Source: Aradus depressus
Lineage: Eukaryota > Arthropoda > Insecta > Hemiptera > Aradidae
Assembly (NCBI GenBank): GCA_963662175.1
Contig: OY759214.1
Location: 10,540,001 to 10,604,000 of the forward strand
Length of the DNA stretch: 64,000 bases
Direction: 5' to 3'
Shown: one piece after another, positions 1 to 10,849 of the stretch
Layout: every line of letters begins with the position of its first letter
Position numbering within the stretch: position 1 is the stretch's first letter
Made by a program: the position numbers and the translations under genes
Notes under the pieces: model-generated
The model's input: the letters and a program-made list of their open reading frames with translations, nothing else
What the model was told of the DNA's origin: nothing
The model's database searches: none

Positions 1-611
1 ACTTCCTTCTGAATATATTTTGTTTACTTTACGCAGAATAATTAGGTAAGAATACCTGACTATGAGATAAAAGAACTTGAAATGACATTACATTGAAACA
101 GCCTACACAGTGAATAAATTACATGACTTCACATTAACATTACTCATATTAAATTAAGAAAGGAAATAGTATTATAAGAACACAGAATACTAAATTCTGT
201 AGGTGAAATAATTCGTAGAAATTCTTGAGAAATTTCATATGCGTACATCCTTATCCTTTAGGTTATTCTGTATCTTTAGAATTATTTTACCAAGACCTCT
301 GTACCCAAATGTTCACGTTTTATAAATGGCCACATAATCGTTTTGAAAATTTCAGTTCTAGATATCAATTGTCTTTCTATTTACGTACTACATACTACAT
401 TTTGAAATAAATATTTTCCATTACAAAAAAAAAATATATATATATATTTAATTATGTACATATAAATTAAATAATTAAAATTATTTAAATACATTATACA
501 TATTACTTGTTAGATGACCCCGGCTTTTCTAATTGTTGATATTTTTGAAAGTTTTTTAGCAATTACAAAAGCTAATTAATTTGAGAGTTTTTTTAAATAA
601 TTTTTATTGAC
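1..611. other. AT-rich non-coding stretch
   Basis: AT-rich sequence with short A and AT runs and no supported gene. The 61-codon plus-strand ORF at 225-410 has no recognisable domain and looks like chance. If the potassium-channel gene continues leftward, this is part of its next intron. Confidence 0.6.
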
Positions 612-925
612 GAGTTAGTTATTATGACTCATGCCCGGACTTTAACTACGTGGTAATATCGCCTACTACCAGAGCGCTCTTTCGTCACTGTGGTGGACGT
701 GAGCCCGACTCTACTGTGGGAGTCCTAAATTTTGTCTACCCTAAATTTTTATTCACCTAGGGTAGGGGTCTTTAACGAGTAACTGACATCGTTCAGGCTC
801 GGGACCATTGCTTAACGTCCCATCCCAAGGACGGCGTGCTTAAGTTTATTTTACCTCCCAGATGAAATAAACTCGACCGGGTTTCGAACCCACGACCTTG
901 AGCTCAGAAGGCAAGCACGCATAAT
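612..925 (-). mobile_element. tRNA-derived SINE, 5' end decayed
   Basis: Minus-strand copy of the window's main SINE. Read on the minus strand it has the GAGCTCAAG and GGTTTCGAACCC-type head region, the conserved core (CGTCCTTGGGATGGGACGTT), then the tail module ending in CATGAGTCATAATAACTAAC. The first bases of the tRNA-like head (A box) are lost at about 920. It lies just downstream of the K2P exon at 1313-1485, in the presumed next intron. Confidence 0.85.
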
Positions 926-1089
926 GGTATCGATTTAATTAATTAATTAAACATTAAAAACAATAAATCAAATAAACAAAACAAGTGGGGGGCGCCACAT
1001 TTTATTTATGAAAATTTTCAAATGATATTTATGTGACTTTGGTAATAGGATACCTCATAAAAATGTATACATCAAGACAGAGATGTGAT

Positions 1090-1258
1090 GTGGATGCTTG
1101 CCTTTTGAGCTCAAGATCGAGGGGTTCGAAACCCGGTCATGCAAAAACTAACCTAAAAAACCTTGAGCATGCCCTTAAGAGATGGTCCCAAAAGACCGCT
1201 CTGGTAGTAGGCGATATGACCTCATAGCTTATGTCCGGGCATGAGTCTCAATAACTAA
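1090..1258 (+). mobile_element. SINE fragment, internally deleted
   Basis: Plus-strand SINE relic. GCTTGCCTTTTGAGCTCAAG and GGTTCGAAACCC (B-box-like) are followed by a shortened core and by the end module GCTCTGGTAGTAGGCGATA, ending in CTCAATAACTAACTAA. It lacks the A box and most of the middle. Confidence 0.75.
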
Positions 1259-1312
1259 CTAAAAGTGATAAATAGTAGAATATTAAAAAAAAGAAAAAAA
1301 AAAAAGACTGAC

Positions 1313-1485
1313 CTGGTAGAGGTGTCCAAGTCTGCTGTTGAGATACTGTAGGAAGACAGTTGTAGGGACCATGAGCCGCTCGACGAGGGCCGACAGAAGA
1401 ACCAGAGTGAGGGGGATGCCGATCATAGCGTAGATCATGCAGAACATCTTGCCGCCTCGAGACAGGGGCGTCACATTCCCATAGC
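1313..1485 (-). CDS. Two-pore-domain K+ channel (K2P), exon with pore-1 end and M2
   Basis: Internal exon of a K2P (KCNK/TWIK-type) potassium leak channel, a membrane protein that sets resting potential. It opens with two bases (GC) that complete the glycine codon begun at the end of the exon at 12234-12374. The joined residues read TTIGYGNVTPLSRGGK, the first-pore selectivity filter. A hydrophobic helix follows (about residues 15-42 of the exon, ending SALVERLMVP), the second transmembrane segment, and then the start of the cytosolic loop ending at HLYQ. The acceptor is CCTAG|GC and the donor is CAG|GTCAGT. It is 173 bp, 5' phase 1 and 3' phase 0. An apparent upstream ATG at 1498 is intronic. 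The second pore and M3-M4 must lie left of the window. I recognise the family but not the exact orthologue. Confidence 0.93.
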
Positions 1486-1614
1486 CTAGGGCAACCAATA
1501 CAATCTCAATATATACAACACACTACATACACTATAGTAAACTATATGACCTGGGCTCAAGTTTCATTTATAACCTTCATATTATAAAAAGGATTTTATA
1601 GATAAAATGCTACA

Positions 1615-2046
1615 TAACCCCTTTGGTCGATATGGCTAAAAATCAATATGTTGACAAGTTATGTCCTCGTTGGGTTTAGACGTTAAATATTAAATTTCAT
1701 GTCGATTTATTCATTATATCTGCAGCTATTGGGATTTTTGAGTTGAGCCCTTCTCCCCTTCTTGGGCTGAAAATTAATAAGTGTCGTCCTTATTCATTAC
1801 AAAGTTTTTGTGTTAAGCCTATCCCGTAAATCCCCCTTCCCTTTGGCCGATTTGACTGAAAATCAATAGATGACGTCCTTAAAGGATTCTGTTATGGTTC
1901 GTGCTTTATCGGGAATTATCGTGCTCACAGATTTTGTTTTCTTGACTTTTGGAATCAGTGAGTCGGAAAAATGGAAATTCCGTTGAAAACTCCGCATCGA
2001 ATTTCTGGCCAATTATATATCTACTTGGTAAATCTGGGGAAATAAA
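1615..2046 (+). repeat. Modular TACTTCCCCAGC-type repeat, 3' part
   Basis: Decayed copy of a family found in both orientations across the window. It contains repeated modules of the form TTCATTACATCGGCAGTTAT, a pyrimidine-rich CCCTTCCCTT stretch, GCTGAAAATTAATAGGTG and TCGTCCTTA. It ends with GAAATTCCGTTGAAAACTCC and a CTGGGGAAATAAAAA terminus. The 5' terminus is missing. Confidence 0.7.
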
Positions 2047-3063
2047 AAGAATGCTCAGATATTGATTATAGATTGAGAATTTTGACAATTTGCTAAATAA
2101 GACTAAATTATAAAATGTTTAAAGAATTCTTTGAATATATCATTCGAATTGCTCACATTCTTCTTCTATTTCCAATAATCCAGAATCTGATTTTCTTCTC
2201 TCCTAAGTTATATTTATTTTTAGAATAAAATTAGTTTATCATTAGATACCAGATGATCAGAGTGCCAGTTGTTTTGGACAACGGCGCTTGCTTCGGATTC
2301 TAGAGGAACTACGTATACACCAACATTGAAAATGTACCTCGAAGCATTTCTTACAACTTTTATTTGAAGAGAGTTTTAATTAAGACATAAATATAAACGA
2401 TAACTTGTAAATCGTTGTGATAAAGAAAATTATGTAAAATAAAATAAAATAAATAATAAATAATTAAATAAAATTATCACATTTCCTGTAGAATTTATAC
2501 CTGGTCTCCTACTAAATTTTTATTTCTACAGTAATTTCAGAAAAGGGCCCTAAAAAAATATCGAAAATTGAAGACATGCAATTTTTAAGAGAGTGGACGT
2601 ATTTAAAAAAAAAAACAATTAACAAATTTTCAATTTGGATTTCTTCGAAATTTACTAAAGAGATGCCATATTGTCTTTCTAAATTTGCAAAAATGTTAAA
2701 TCTAATCCAAAGGTATAAATTATCTAACTGGGTTAACAGGGAAAAGAATAGCATAGAATAATAGAACAAATATATGGGTTTATTTTACTTAACCTAAATT
2801 TTAAATAAATTCAGAATATCAATATCAAAAAAAATCAAATTATAATTTTAAAAAATCTTAGAAACTAATTACTTAAAACTATATCAGTCTTTTTTTCTGT
2901 TTTATTATTGGCCATTATTTATATCAATGTTATTTTGGGCATATGTATGTACATATAAATAAATAAAAGTACCTTTGCGCGTCTACTTCACTGTTATTTT
3001 CACTCCTATCCATGGTTCACTACACCTTAACCCTAAAAACAATTCTCCCTCTAGACTGTCCAC
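2047..3063. other. AT-rich stretch, no gene seen
   Basis: Intronic AT-rich sequence. The overlapping ORFs near 2512-2769 (both strands) have no recognised domain and very low-complexity composition. A 2330-2430 segment resembles parts of 7620-7680 and 13070-13130 (ACTTTTATTTGAAGAGAG), so at least part is old repeat. Confidence 0.5.
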
Positions 3064-3767
3064 TAGGGTGGAACGAAAATGGCCTTTTAAAATTTTTTTT
3101 AGTTATTAGTTTGGTAATAGTGGAGAGAAGTTGCCTTTTAACTTCAAAAAGAATTAAAAAAAATTTGGTTGCAATACTACAACATCTTGAGGTGCCGCAA
3201 AGAGCTTAAAATTTGTAAAAAAATTGAAAAATTTTAAACTTTGATAAATTATTTTTTATGAATTTCTCGTACATATACAAAAGATGGTTTTAAATACATA
3301 GTAATAGAATAAGCATTAGAATTGGAAAAAATTATTAATTATAAAATATAATAAAAAAAAAAATATTTTGTAATGTCAAACTTTGTATTTCTTACTTCTG
3401 TATCCTTAATGATTACAAATGTTACAGCTGCAAAATGTTTGTTTCTACTTCATTGCCACATTAAACTGGTCCTTGCGGCACCTCAAGACGTACTCCAATA
3501 TTTTTCATATTTTTAATTTATCTTATCTACACTAAAAGGCAACTTTTCTGCGCTATTCCAAATTAAAAATCACATAGTCGAGACACGCAAAAATCTTTGA
3601 AAAAGTTCCAAAAAAGTGTGTTTTTATGAAACTTTAAGGACCTTGCGGCACCTCAAGACGTACTCAAATAGTTTTCATATTTTTTATTTATCTTATCTAC
3701 ACTAAAAGGCAACTTTTCCGCGCTATTGCAAATTAAAAATCAAAAGGTGATTTTTTCGTTCCACCCT
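3064..3767. mobile_element. MITE with AGGGTGGAACGAAAA inverted ends
   Basis: About 704 bp bounded by inverted termini AGGGTGGAACGAAAA (left) and TTTTCGTTCCACCCT (right). Inside, a block of about 105 bp is directly repeated (about 3470-3575 and 3636-3740), each with CTTGCGGCACCTCAAGACGT and CACTAAAAGGCAACTTTT. An inverted relative of the same block occurs near the left end (GAAGTTGCCTTTTAACTT and CATCTTGAGGTGCCGCAA). No transposase is encoded. I could not identify a convincing target-site duplication. Confidence 0.7.
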
Positions 3768-3959
3768 CACATCTCTCCTTAGGCCGTCACCTCCACAACA
3801 CGACCTAGACTGGTTCTCGCTATTTAAAACAGCTGATAGTCGACTTTTTTCCTTCATTCATTGGTTGTTCTATTTAGTTTGAAAACAAAATGCGACTTCA
3901 TATTTAAATAAATATAATTAATTTTATAATATATTGATAATTACAATGTGTGTGAAATT

Positions 3960-4215
3960 TTTACATCAAATTAAATAATAAATTTTGAGATCCGATCTCC
4001 CTTTTCCTTCACATAGCGTATTTCGTTCAAAATTTATTGTCCTAAGTTAGCACTTGTGACACCTTCATTAAAAATTTCAAGTCCATCGCTACAATTGTTT
4101 TTGAGTTAGAGGACTCAATGTTTCAATGACGTATACAGAGACATCGCGAAAATGGTCAAAACATGTTTAAAGATTTGCGCACAATTACAAAATGTACCTT
4201 CTTATAGTAAAAATA
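3960..4215 (+). repeat. Old dispersed repeat related to 13140-13430
   Basis: Shares the order of motifs with 13140-13430: AAATTTCAAGTCCATCGCTA, TACAATTGTTT, CATCGCGAAAATGGTCAAAA, then GCACAATTACAA. It is decayed and has no coding content. Confidence 0.55.
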
Positions 4216-4859
4216 TAAAAAAATAAAATTGTTTGGATTCTAACTTCAATCAATGTTGAAACTTGTTTACTGATTAAGCCTTTTTAGGTTATACTGAACT
4301 ACTTCTATGGTAGTTTAAACTTTCAAAACTTGTTTTTGTACTTTTCACTTTTCAAATTTGGAATTTACTATTCTTATTGGTCCTTAAAAAATTACTTTTT
4401 ATCTCATTTTGTTTCTCTAAATGAGTTCATTTCTATTAACTTCGTTTCTTTGCTGGTTGCCATGGTGATCTTATGTTTACATTACAGTAGGCCTAACCTA
4501 ACCTAACAGTAGGCAAAATATGGAGCAATCAACATAATGTCTGGATTCTATACACTGTTGGTGACACATAAATACATGTAGCGCTAAGTTGGTGTAAGTT
4601 GATGAGGACACGTCTTCCCTCTTTAGAGAGTTAAGCCCACCCCCTATTTCAGTAAGTTCTACCAAAGGGGCTTTCCCCGACCTTCATTAACACTAAGCGT
4701 TGATAAACTTAAACAACTTCTTACATTATCTGACTTCAATCTCTATTTCAGAATTGTCAGTTAGCAGTTTTACAATGTTAATTGTGTTAGTAATGTTAAT
4801 TACTAAATAAAATAATCAAACAGTGACGATGTGTGTTAAAAAAAAGTCAGTGAATCAAC
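4216..4859. other. AT-rich stretch, no gene seen
   Basis: No supported feature. A short run CCTAACCTAACCTAAC near 4493-4506 is of the arthropod telomere type but only about three units long. Confidence 0.5.
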
Positions 4860-5060
4860 GGCAATGTATTTTTCCAGGACGATTTAATCAAATAGCTCCT
4901 AAATCCACATACTAAATTTTGTGTCGACAAATTCATTACATCGATAGTTATTAGAGTTTTCAAGTTGAGCCTTCCCTTCTCTTTTTCCAATTTCGCTGAA
5001 AATTGACGGGTATTGTCCTCACGAGGTCTTGATTTCGTATATAAAATTTCAGGTCAATAT
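4860..5060 (+). repeat. Modular TACTTCCCCAGC-type repeat, fragment
   Basis: Contains GTCAGTGAATCAACGGCAAT, TGTGTCGACAAATTCATTAC and the CGCTGAAAATTGAC module, in plus orientation. The terminus is degraded (TATTTTTCCAGGACGATTTA). Confidence 0.6.
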
Positions 5061-5079
5061 TTTTTTATTTATTTTTTTT

Positions 5080-5590
5080 CAATGCCTTTAGATCATTACA
5101 AAATAAAACAAATGATAAATAGGCTCCCAGAAGACGGAGTCTGAGTGTGGGAGGGGGAGCAGTCAGCTGGGACTGTACATCCCTGTTAATAGTTAAACAT
5201 AGTATAGAGAGAAGAAATACAAAAAAAGAGCAAGAAAAAAAATAAATAAATAAAAAGTAATATTTTTAGTAAAAATAAATAAATAAATGAGAAAAGAAAA
5301 AGTGACTAAAATAAGAAATATCGTAATATAGAAGAAAAGTAAAATAAAAATAGATGAATAATGAAGTGCTGATGGAATGAACCTGACAACCCGGAGACCT
5401 GGCATTGAATTTTAATCGAGTGAGAGACAAGACATGTGGACATGAAGTTGGGTACAACAGCATACATGGAGCGGACCAAGGCAGTACAGGGCAGGGAGAG
5501 AAGAGATCAGAACAGAGCGTCGTGCTAGTCAGAGTAGAGAGAACAGGATAAAGGAATATACGCACACTAAAGGAAATATAAACTCCAAAC
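5080..5590. other. Low-complexity stretch, possible retroelement 3' region
   Basis: Purine-rich plus strand with A-rich tracts. The long minus-strand ORF at 5266-5592 is pyrimidine-biased (S, P, L, F rich) with no domain. Its position directly 3' of a PLE relic and its A/T tracts suggest non-coding retroelement debris; function is not recognised. Confidence 0.35.
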
Positions 5591-5597
5591 ACTACTT

Positions 5598-6240
5598 GTC
5601 AATATTTTCACTATATTGGTCAAAATTACACGACTATAGTTTCGCCTCTTGAAGCATTATCAAGTGAACTAAACTGAGAGTACTGCTGAACTAACACAAG
5701 GCAAGGCAAACAAGGTCATAAATTAGACATGTGACAAGAAAGTAAATGTAAACAATAATGTACGAAATGGAGACATTACAACATTGTCACATGTCTAACA
5801 GAAATATGAAACAAAACTTAATTGAATAGTTAACAATATAGTCTTAATCTATTGATATATGTATAAAACATTATTGTTATGTAAAATCTCTCTTTAAATA
5901 AAGTTTGAATACATGTATTTAAGGTTCAAAATTTTCTTAAAAATTCAGGTTTAACAACGGCGATGGATTAAGTTCTATTTGTTCATTGAGCATAATAAAG
6001 TTTTTGTTTTTGTTAAGTTTATTAATTTCTAGTGCTTCTAATAGGTTAAGGGACTGACCTTTATGGCATATGTGTAGAATTTTCATATTGTCCTCTAAGA
6101 AAGGTAGGTCATTGGATTCAATCCCATGTCTAAAGACAGCAGATTTCAGAGTGGAATGTTCCTTCAACCTTTTCTTAAAGTTCCTTCCTGTTTGACCTAC
6201 GTATGCGGCTGGACAGTTGAAGCAATCCATTGGAGTAGAG
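5598..6240 (-). pseudogene. Penelope-like element (PLE) endonuclease relic, 3' end
   Basis: Minus-strand coding remnant at 5937-6230 (97 codons). It starts at a cysteine pair (CFNC) and reads AAYVGQTGRNFKKRLKEH, the YIG half and conserved arginine helix of a GIY-YIG endonuclease. The tail, with residues such as LEALEINK and MLNEQIELNP, matches the usual C-terminus of arthropod Penelope retroelements, which use this nuclease for target-primed integration. The N-terminal GIY strand and the whole reverse transcriptase are missing, so this is a 5'-truncated dead copy. Downstream on the minus strand (5664-5639) lies TTGATAATGC, a small stem, then GCGAAAC, a decayed form of the motif seen 3' of PLE genes. 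Confidence 0.82.
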
Positions 6241-6350
6241 AGAACTTAACAAGGACTCAACCTGATCAGAGCTCAGTCCGGTGACCCACTTCATGACCCT
6301 AGTCATATACCTCCTCAGAGAACCTCGCTCGTTTTCTATTCCTAGTTTTA
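6228..6350 (-). other. Short open frame of unknown origin joined to PLE relic
   Basis: In a different minus-strand frame from the PLE nuclease there is a short open stretch reading approximately ERGSLRRYMTRVMKW then SDQVESLLSSLYSNG. It is not part of a normal PLE and I do not recognise it. It may be a fragment of another element or a chance frame. Confidence 0.2.
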
Positions 6351-6530
6351 TATCATTGCATATATATTCATTACATCGGCAGTTTTGGGGGTTTTTGAGG
6401 TGAGCTCCCTCCGATCCCCCTCTTCCCTTAGACGGATTTTGCCGAAAATTAATAAGTGACGTCCTGATGGGGTTTAAATTTAAATATGAGATTTTGTGTC
6501 GATATATTCATTACAACGGCAATTCTTAAA
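6350..6530 (+). repeat. Modular TACTTCCCCAGC-type repeat, fragment
   Basis: Contains TATTCATTACATCGGCAGTT, TTGCCGAAAATTAATAAGTG and GACGTCCTGATGGGGTTT, then begins a second module (TCGATATATTCATTACAACG). It is interrupted at its right end by the SINE starting at 6531. Confidence 0.65.
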
Positions 6531-6782
6531 TAGTTAGTTATTGTGACTATGCCCTAATACTACGTCATATCGCCTACTACCAGAGCGCTCTGGTGGACAT
6601 GAGCCCGACTATTCTACGAGATTCCTAAATTTTGTCTACCCAGGTTTTATTCACCTAGGGTAGGGATCTTTAACAAGTACTCTGACATCGTACATCTCAA
6701 GGGTCTCTCTCGGTCGGGTTTCGTACCCGCGATCTTGAGCTCAATAATACAAGAACGCTACCTCTGAGGTACTGGCGCCCTC
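6531..6782 (-). mobile_element. tRNA-derived SINE, shortened
   Basis: Minus-strand copy with head GAGGGCGCCAGTACCTCAGA (read on the minus strand) and tail module GCGCTCTGGTAGTAGGCGAT ending in CAATAACTAACTA. The central conserved core is deleted. It is inserted in a modular repeat. Confidence 0.82.
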
Positions 6783-7499
6783 ATGAGGCATCATGAGAAA
6801 AACAATTTCCAATTATTGGGCACGGTTATTCTATAGAATAAAGAATATTATTATGAACATGGCCGTCTTGAAAAGTCAAGCTATCGAAAGTTAAAATTTC
6901 AAAAGTTACTTTTTAATCCAGAAAAAAAAGAAAAGTAAAAGTTGCGATCAAATTAAGTAAAATAAGTCCATTAAAAACTTGAAGAGCTTATTTCCAGGAT
7001 AACAACTTTGAAATGAAGGAAGGAAAGGTTCTTCTTTCTCTCAGTCAACATCCAGAGACGATTCTCTCTCCATTTCTCTTATTTTTAATATAGAGAAAAA
7101 TACAGGAATTGGCAAAGAAACCACCCACATCTTTAATATGGCAACATAAAAGCTGATATGAGCCATTGAAAACGTGTCTTGTCCGGCCTCCTCTATCGAT
7201 TCCCCCCCCCTCATCCAAGCTGTCAACCCTGAAAGAAGTTAAAAAAGGACATAGAAGTCCCATATCTAGAAGATCTATGGAAAACGAGTCGGCAACAGCT
7301 CTCCATAGTCACCTCTTCTACAGTCAGACGTTCCATAAAGGCTATCAATATTTCCTCATATTCAGAAAAACCCAATTGTAGAATATGCGATTTGGCAGGC
7401 ACAGGACTTTCTTATACCAACCCCGTTTTTACAAATCACTCTCCCTTTTCATTATGACTATTACTGGGTATATACGTTTTGGGTTAATCAATAAAACGT
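6783..7499. other. No supported gene
   Basis: Contains several overlapping short ORFs on both strands (7041-7381), none with a recognisable domain. A C-run at 7203-7210 is the only low-complexity feature. Confidence 0.45.
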
Positions 7500-7683
7500 C
7501 TAAAAAAAATTATTTCAAAACAACATTTCAGGACGGTTTTCGGCAAATATTTCGCGAACCAGGCCACCTACAAAAAATAGTAATTAATATAAAAAGTTTC
7601 TTTTAGTTTTTTCTACAACTTTTACTTGAAGAGATTTTTGATAAGGTTATAAATATAATCTTGTAAAAGGTATTGTAGTCTTT
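7500..7683 (+). repeat. Dispersed repeat shared with 12955-13125
   Basis: Shares CATTTCAGGACGGTTTTCGG and, further on, TTTTTTCTACAACTTTTACTT with 12955-13125. A weaker relative is near 2340-2430. It is non-coding and of unknown class. Confidence 0.6.
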
Positions 7684-7945
7684 TGGTTGTAATGAATGAA
7701 TCAACATGAAATTTCGTATTAAAAAAAAATCCCAATGAGGACATAACCTGTCAAATTTCAGTCATATCGGCAGAAAGGAACGGAGGTTCCAGGGGAGTGA
7801 GCACAATTTAGTATGAGGATTAAGGAGTCCTATATAAGTTCAACTGTTGAATACTAGCCCAAACGGTCGACTGGTGCAGGAGGGAGAGCGAAAATTTAAT
7901 TTATTAATTCGTTCTGGGGAAGTGCAATGTCAGTGATTCACCGAT
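7684..7945 (-). repeat. Modular TACTTCCCCAGC-type repeat, 5' half
   Basis: Minus-strand copy. Its 5' terminus, read on the minus strand, is CACTTCCCCAGAACGAATTA at about 7926, followed by the CGCTCTCCCTCC and GACCGTTTGGGCTAGTA region. Next to the terminus is GTCAGTGATTCACCGAT, the near-palindrome that usually accompanies this end. Confidence 0.72.
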
Positions 7946-8865
7946 TTTTCGAAAGTCGTACGGTTCGTGAGATACATTTCGAAAATCATCTTAAAATTTC
8001 GAGAAATTTTAAAGAATCAATTTATGCGGAAACGGTTAGTCTTATGGAAAAATTGGACCTCACAACAAATGTTGGAATTTCATGTTTTCCGACCCCCTGA
8101 TAACAAAAATGAAAAGAAAAAAAAATTGCTGTTTGTTCTTGCATTTGCGAACACGGGAACTCCAGGTAGAATTAACGTAATGATTCACAATTTCATTCTG
8201 TGTATCCAGAACCACATAAGGACGACGAACTATTAATTTTCCGTGAAGGGAAGGAGGGATCAATGTACTTCCCCAGTACTAAACTAAGTATTCACTCATC
8301 CTCTGAAACCAATCTAATGATTTGGTTGAAAATTAACAGATGTCTTATTCGGGGACTTAGAGGAGCACAAGTATTAGGGTACCTGACATTGACTAAAAAC
8401 ATTTATTATTTATCATCTTATTATGTATTAAGGATATTCTACCTTCTGACTCTATAGTCGTGTTTCATATCCAAAAATTATTTGATACAATGCTTTCATT
8501 TTAATTTTTTCGGCAAAGTTCCTCCACTCCTTAAAGGTAAAGGTCAGTCCAATGTATGTTATGTTCAATAATTATTTTTCACTACTTGTATACTAATTTA
8601 TTTTTTTTCTCTTGGCATATTATTTAATGTATTTTTATTATTAATTTATTTTTCTATTATTATATTCAGAAAAAATATAGTAGGTATTATTATAAAAAAA
8701 AAATATTATAATTTTTTGTTTATTTCTTATTGTTATTATTATCTTATGGATCTATTTATTCATCTATGATTTTTTTATTTATTCATTTATATATTTTTTA
8801 TTATGTATATGTATATTATAAGTTAATAAATAAAAATGTCTAAATGAATATATAAATATATATAT
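7946..8865. other. AT-rich stretch, no gene seen
   Basis: The first 150 bases resemble the 3' part of the modular repeat (for example GAAATTTTAAAGAATC). From about 8570 the sequence is simple AT-rich. ORFs at 7967-8457 show no domain. Confidence 0.4.
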
Positions 8866-9605
8866 TTATTTGATGTACGTAGTTCAATAATTCCCAAATA
8901 TTGGCCCTTTTGGTCTCCTTCTACTTCCTATCCAATTAATTGATTGATATATAAAAAAAACTGTTTTTAAATAAATCGATAACCTATTTAACCTCCAATG
9001 TGTTTATCCAAATAGAAACTATAGACAAAAACATACAGTATGCAATCAAAAAACACTATAAAAAAAGGTATTCTTACAATTTGAATTCTAATAATTTCAA
9101 TAATTATAATGAATTAAACATATACAGTGAGATATTTTAGAAATGTTTGTATTTCCAAATGCACAATGAAGATATAGAAATATATGTTAAAAAAGTTGAC
9201 ACGCAATGTTATATATAAAAAAAATAATGGTTCATAGCATAACAAAATGGAGAATATTATAATGTAAGTAAGAAGAGACAACAATTTTTAGATATTATAT
9301 TAAACTAACATTGTTAATTATATACGTTCAGAGCTATGTAATGTTAATTATATACGTTCAGAGCTATGTAATGTTAATTATATACGTTCAGAGCTATGTA
9401 ATGTTAATTATATACGTTCAGAGCTATGTAATGTTAATTATATACGTTCAGAGCTATGTAATGTTTGTCAGTTGTTGTACTTGAAAATGTCCAGATGGAC
9501 GAAATATCGTATATTTGAATTAAGAAAAAATAAATTAATAGAAGGAGACCAAAAGGGTCAATATTTGGGAATTATTGAAATACCTACATCAAATGAAAAT
9601 AAATA
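8866..9605. mobile_element. Foldback element with ~60-bp inverted ends
   Basis: Left arm about 8866-8925 and right arm about 9543-9605 are inverted copies. The right arm reads GAAGGAGACCAAAAGGGTCA then ATATTTGGGAATTATTGAA, and the left arm reads the reverse complement. The interior of about 615 bp is AT-rich and non-coding and carries the 30-bp minisatellite at 9311-9463. No transposase is visible. Confidence 0.7.
9311..9463 (+). repeat. 30-bp minisatellite, 5 copies
   Basis: Five consecutive, almost perfect units of 30 bp (TGTTAATTATATACGTTCAG plus AGCTATGTAA), followed by a truncated sixth start. The near-identity implies recent expansion. Confidence 0.97.
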
Positions 9606-9638
9606 GGTCTCTAAAAATCGTATATATTGATACGAATT

Positions 9639-9641
<3 letters not shown>

Positions 9642-9691
<50 letters not shown>
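9642..9691. repeat. (TA)n microsatellite
   Basis: Uninterrupted run of about 25 TA dinucleotides just beyond the right arm of the foldback element. Confidence 0.97.
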
Positions 9692-9695
<4 letters not shown>

Positions 9696-9764
9696 TTTAT
9701 TTTATTATATATTGTTATAGTTACATTGTTTTCTTTCTCTTTTCTATATCTCGCACATTGGGAC

Positions 9765-9795
9765 CTGATGAAGGGACGTAAGAACGTCCCGAAAC
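9765..9795 (+). other. Hammerhead-like core motif (CTGATGA, stem, GAAAC)
   Basis: CTGATGA, then a hairpin GGGACGT with loop AAGA and ACGTCCC, then GAAAC: the conserved core order of a hammerhead ribozyme with a strong stem II. I could not assemble a convincing stem I or a cleavage site, so it may be a decayed PLE-type terminal motif. Confidence 0.4.
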
Positions 9796-9799
9796 ATCG

Positions 9800-10840
9800 T
9801 TGGGATAAAGACACTTCCGAAGAGTTTGAAAAAATAGTTATTTTAATTTTTATGAATTGAAAAAATGTATCTACTTATTATAAATATGTTTACGTATAAT
9901 ATTTTTTTTATACTCATATATTTTTAAGTATTTATTTATTCAGTTTTTATTAATTTAATTTTACTTTTTTTTTAGTAGTTTTGTTATTACTACTAATCAT
10001 AGATGTGTTAGACTCAAGTAGTTATAAATCTAATTTACAAGTTACCTTAAGGTTTAAATTCTTTTGAACTATCCTATTACCATGTATTGGTTTAACGGAA
10101 ATAAAATTATTATTATTATAAAGGAGATAGAACTTCGGTAGTTGGCTATGTTCCAAATATTTAAAGCTAGAGATGACAGGTTGGTATGGTTACGTATTGT
10201 AGAAGTGGGCATCGTAACTGGATAACGCGGCCTTTCTCAATTTGAATAACAAATTGATATTTGCTATGCATGAAATCTTGAGAAATGAATATTGTTAACG
10301 TACAACAAGATCAATATTCAAGACATTTTTGGGATCCTTTTAGTAAAAAATGTTTACAAAAAGACTTCCCACTAATGATTACCGAATGTTGTAGGTACCT
10401 ACATAAATCTTTTACCTATTTTTTTTATTAAGTGTTTCACAATATTTCTGCAAAAATGTTTACTATTTGGTGAATTTCAAATAAATTGGCTAATCTGGTT
10501 ATTCACAGGGATCATCAATATGTGCGTTGTTTATGTAACATGTACTGCAAATAAAATAACCTTTGATTGTTTACAAACAACATTGATAAAATGGTCTCCA
10601 CGTATACTGGAGACCTTGTACACTGCTCTTACGATAAGATAGACAGAGAGAGAGAGAAACAATGATTCGTAGAGGCCTATACCATAACCGATACATATTC
10701 TAGGTTTAAGGAGGATTTTCAGGCGCTTTGTGGGGCATCCAGCCAGTGGAACTAATAACTGGACCACTGGGTCCTAACTAGACTTAATCATTGGGTATTT
10801 TCAGTTAGCGATGCTAACAATTACACAATCAAGATCTCAG
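9800..10840. other. AT-rich stretch, no gene seen
   Basis: No supported gene. TTATTAAGTGTTTCACAATA then TTTCTGCAAAAATGTT at 10428-10465 recurs at 48168-48205, so this segment includes part of a dispersed repeat. A short GA repeat is near 10640-10655. Confidence 0.45.
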
Positions 10841-10849
10841 TTACACACT

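Noticed and set aside
1283..1498. Start codon at 1498 for an independent 71-residue protein
   Set aside because: The ATG and next residues lie before the acceptor site; the frame ends in intron (poly-F). The exon is internal.
4493..4506. Interstitial telomere array
   Set aside because: Only about three CCTAA-like units; too short to call.
5266..5592. 108-codon minus-strand ORF
   Set aside because: Pyrimidine-biased, no domain, overlaps low-complexity A/T tracts.
9311..9463. CRISPR-like array
   Set aside because: Units are contiguous 30-bp repeats without unique spacers, in a eukaryotic intron.
9765..9795. Fully functional hammerhead ribozyme
   Set aside because: Only core plus stem II is visible; I could not pair a stem I or place a cleavage triplet, so it is listed as hammerhead-like only.
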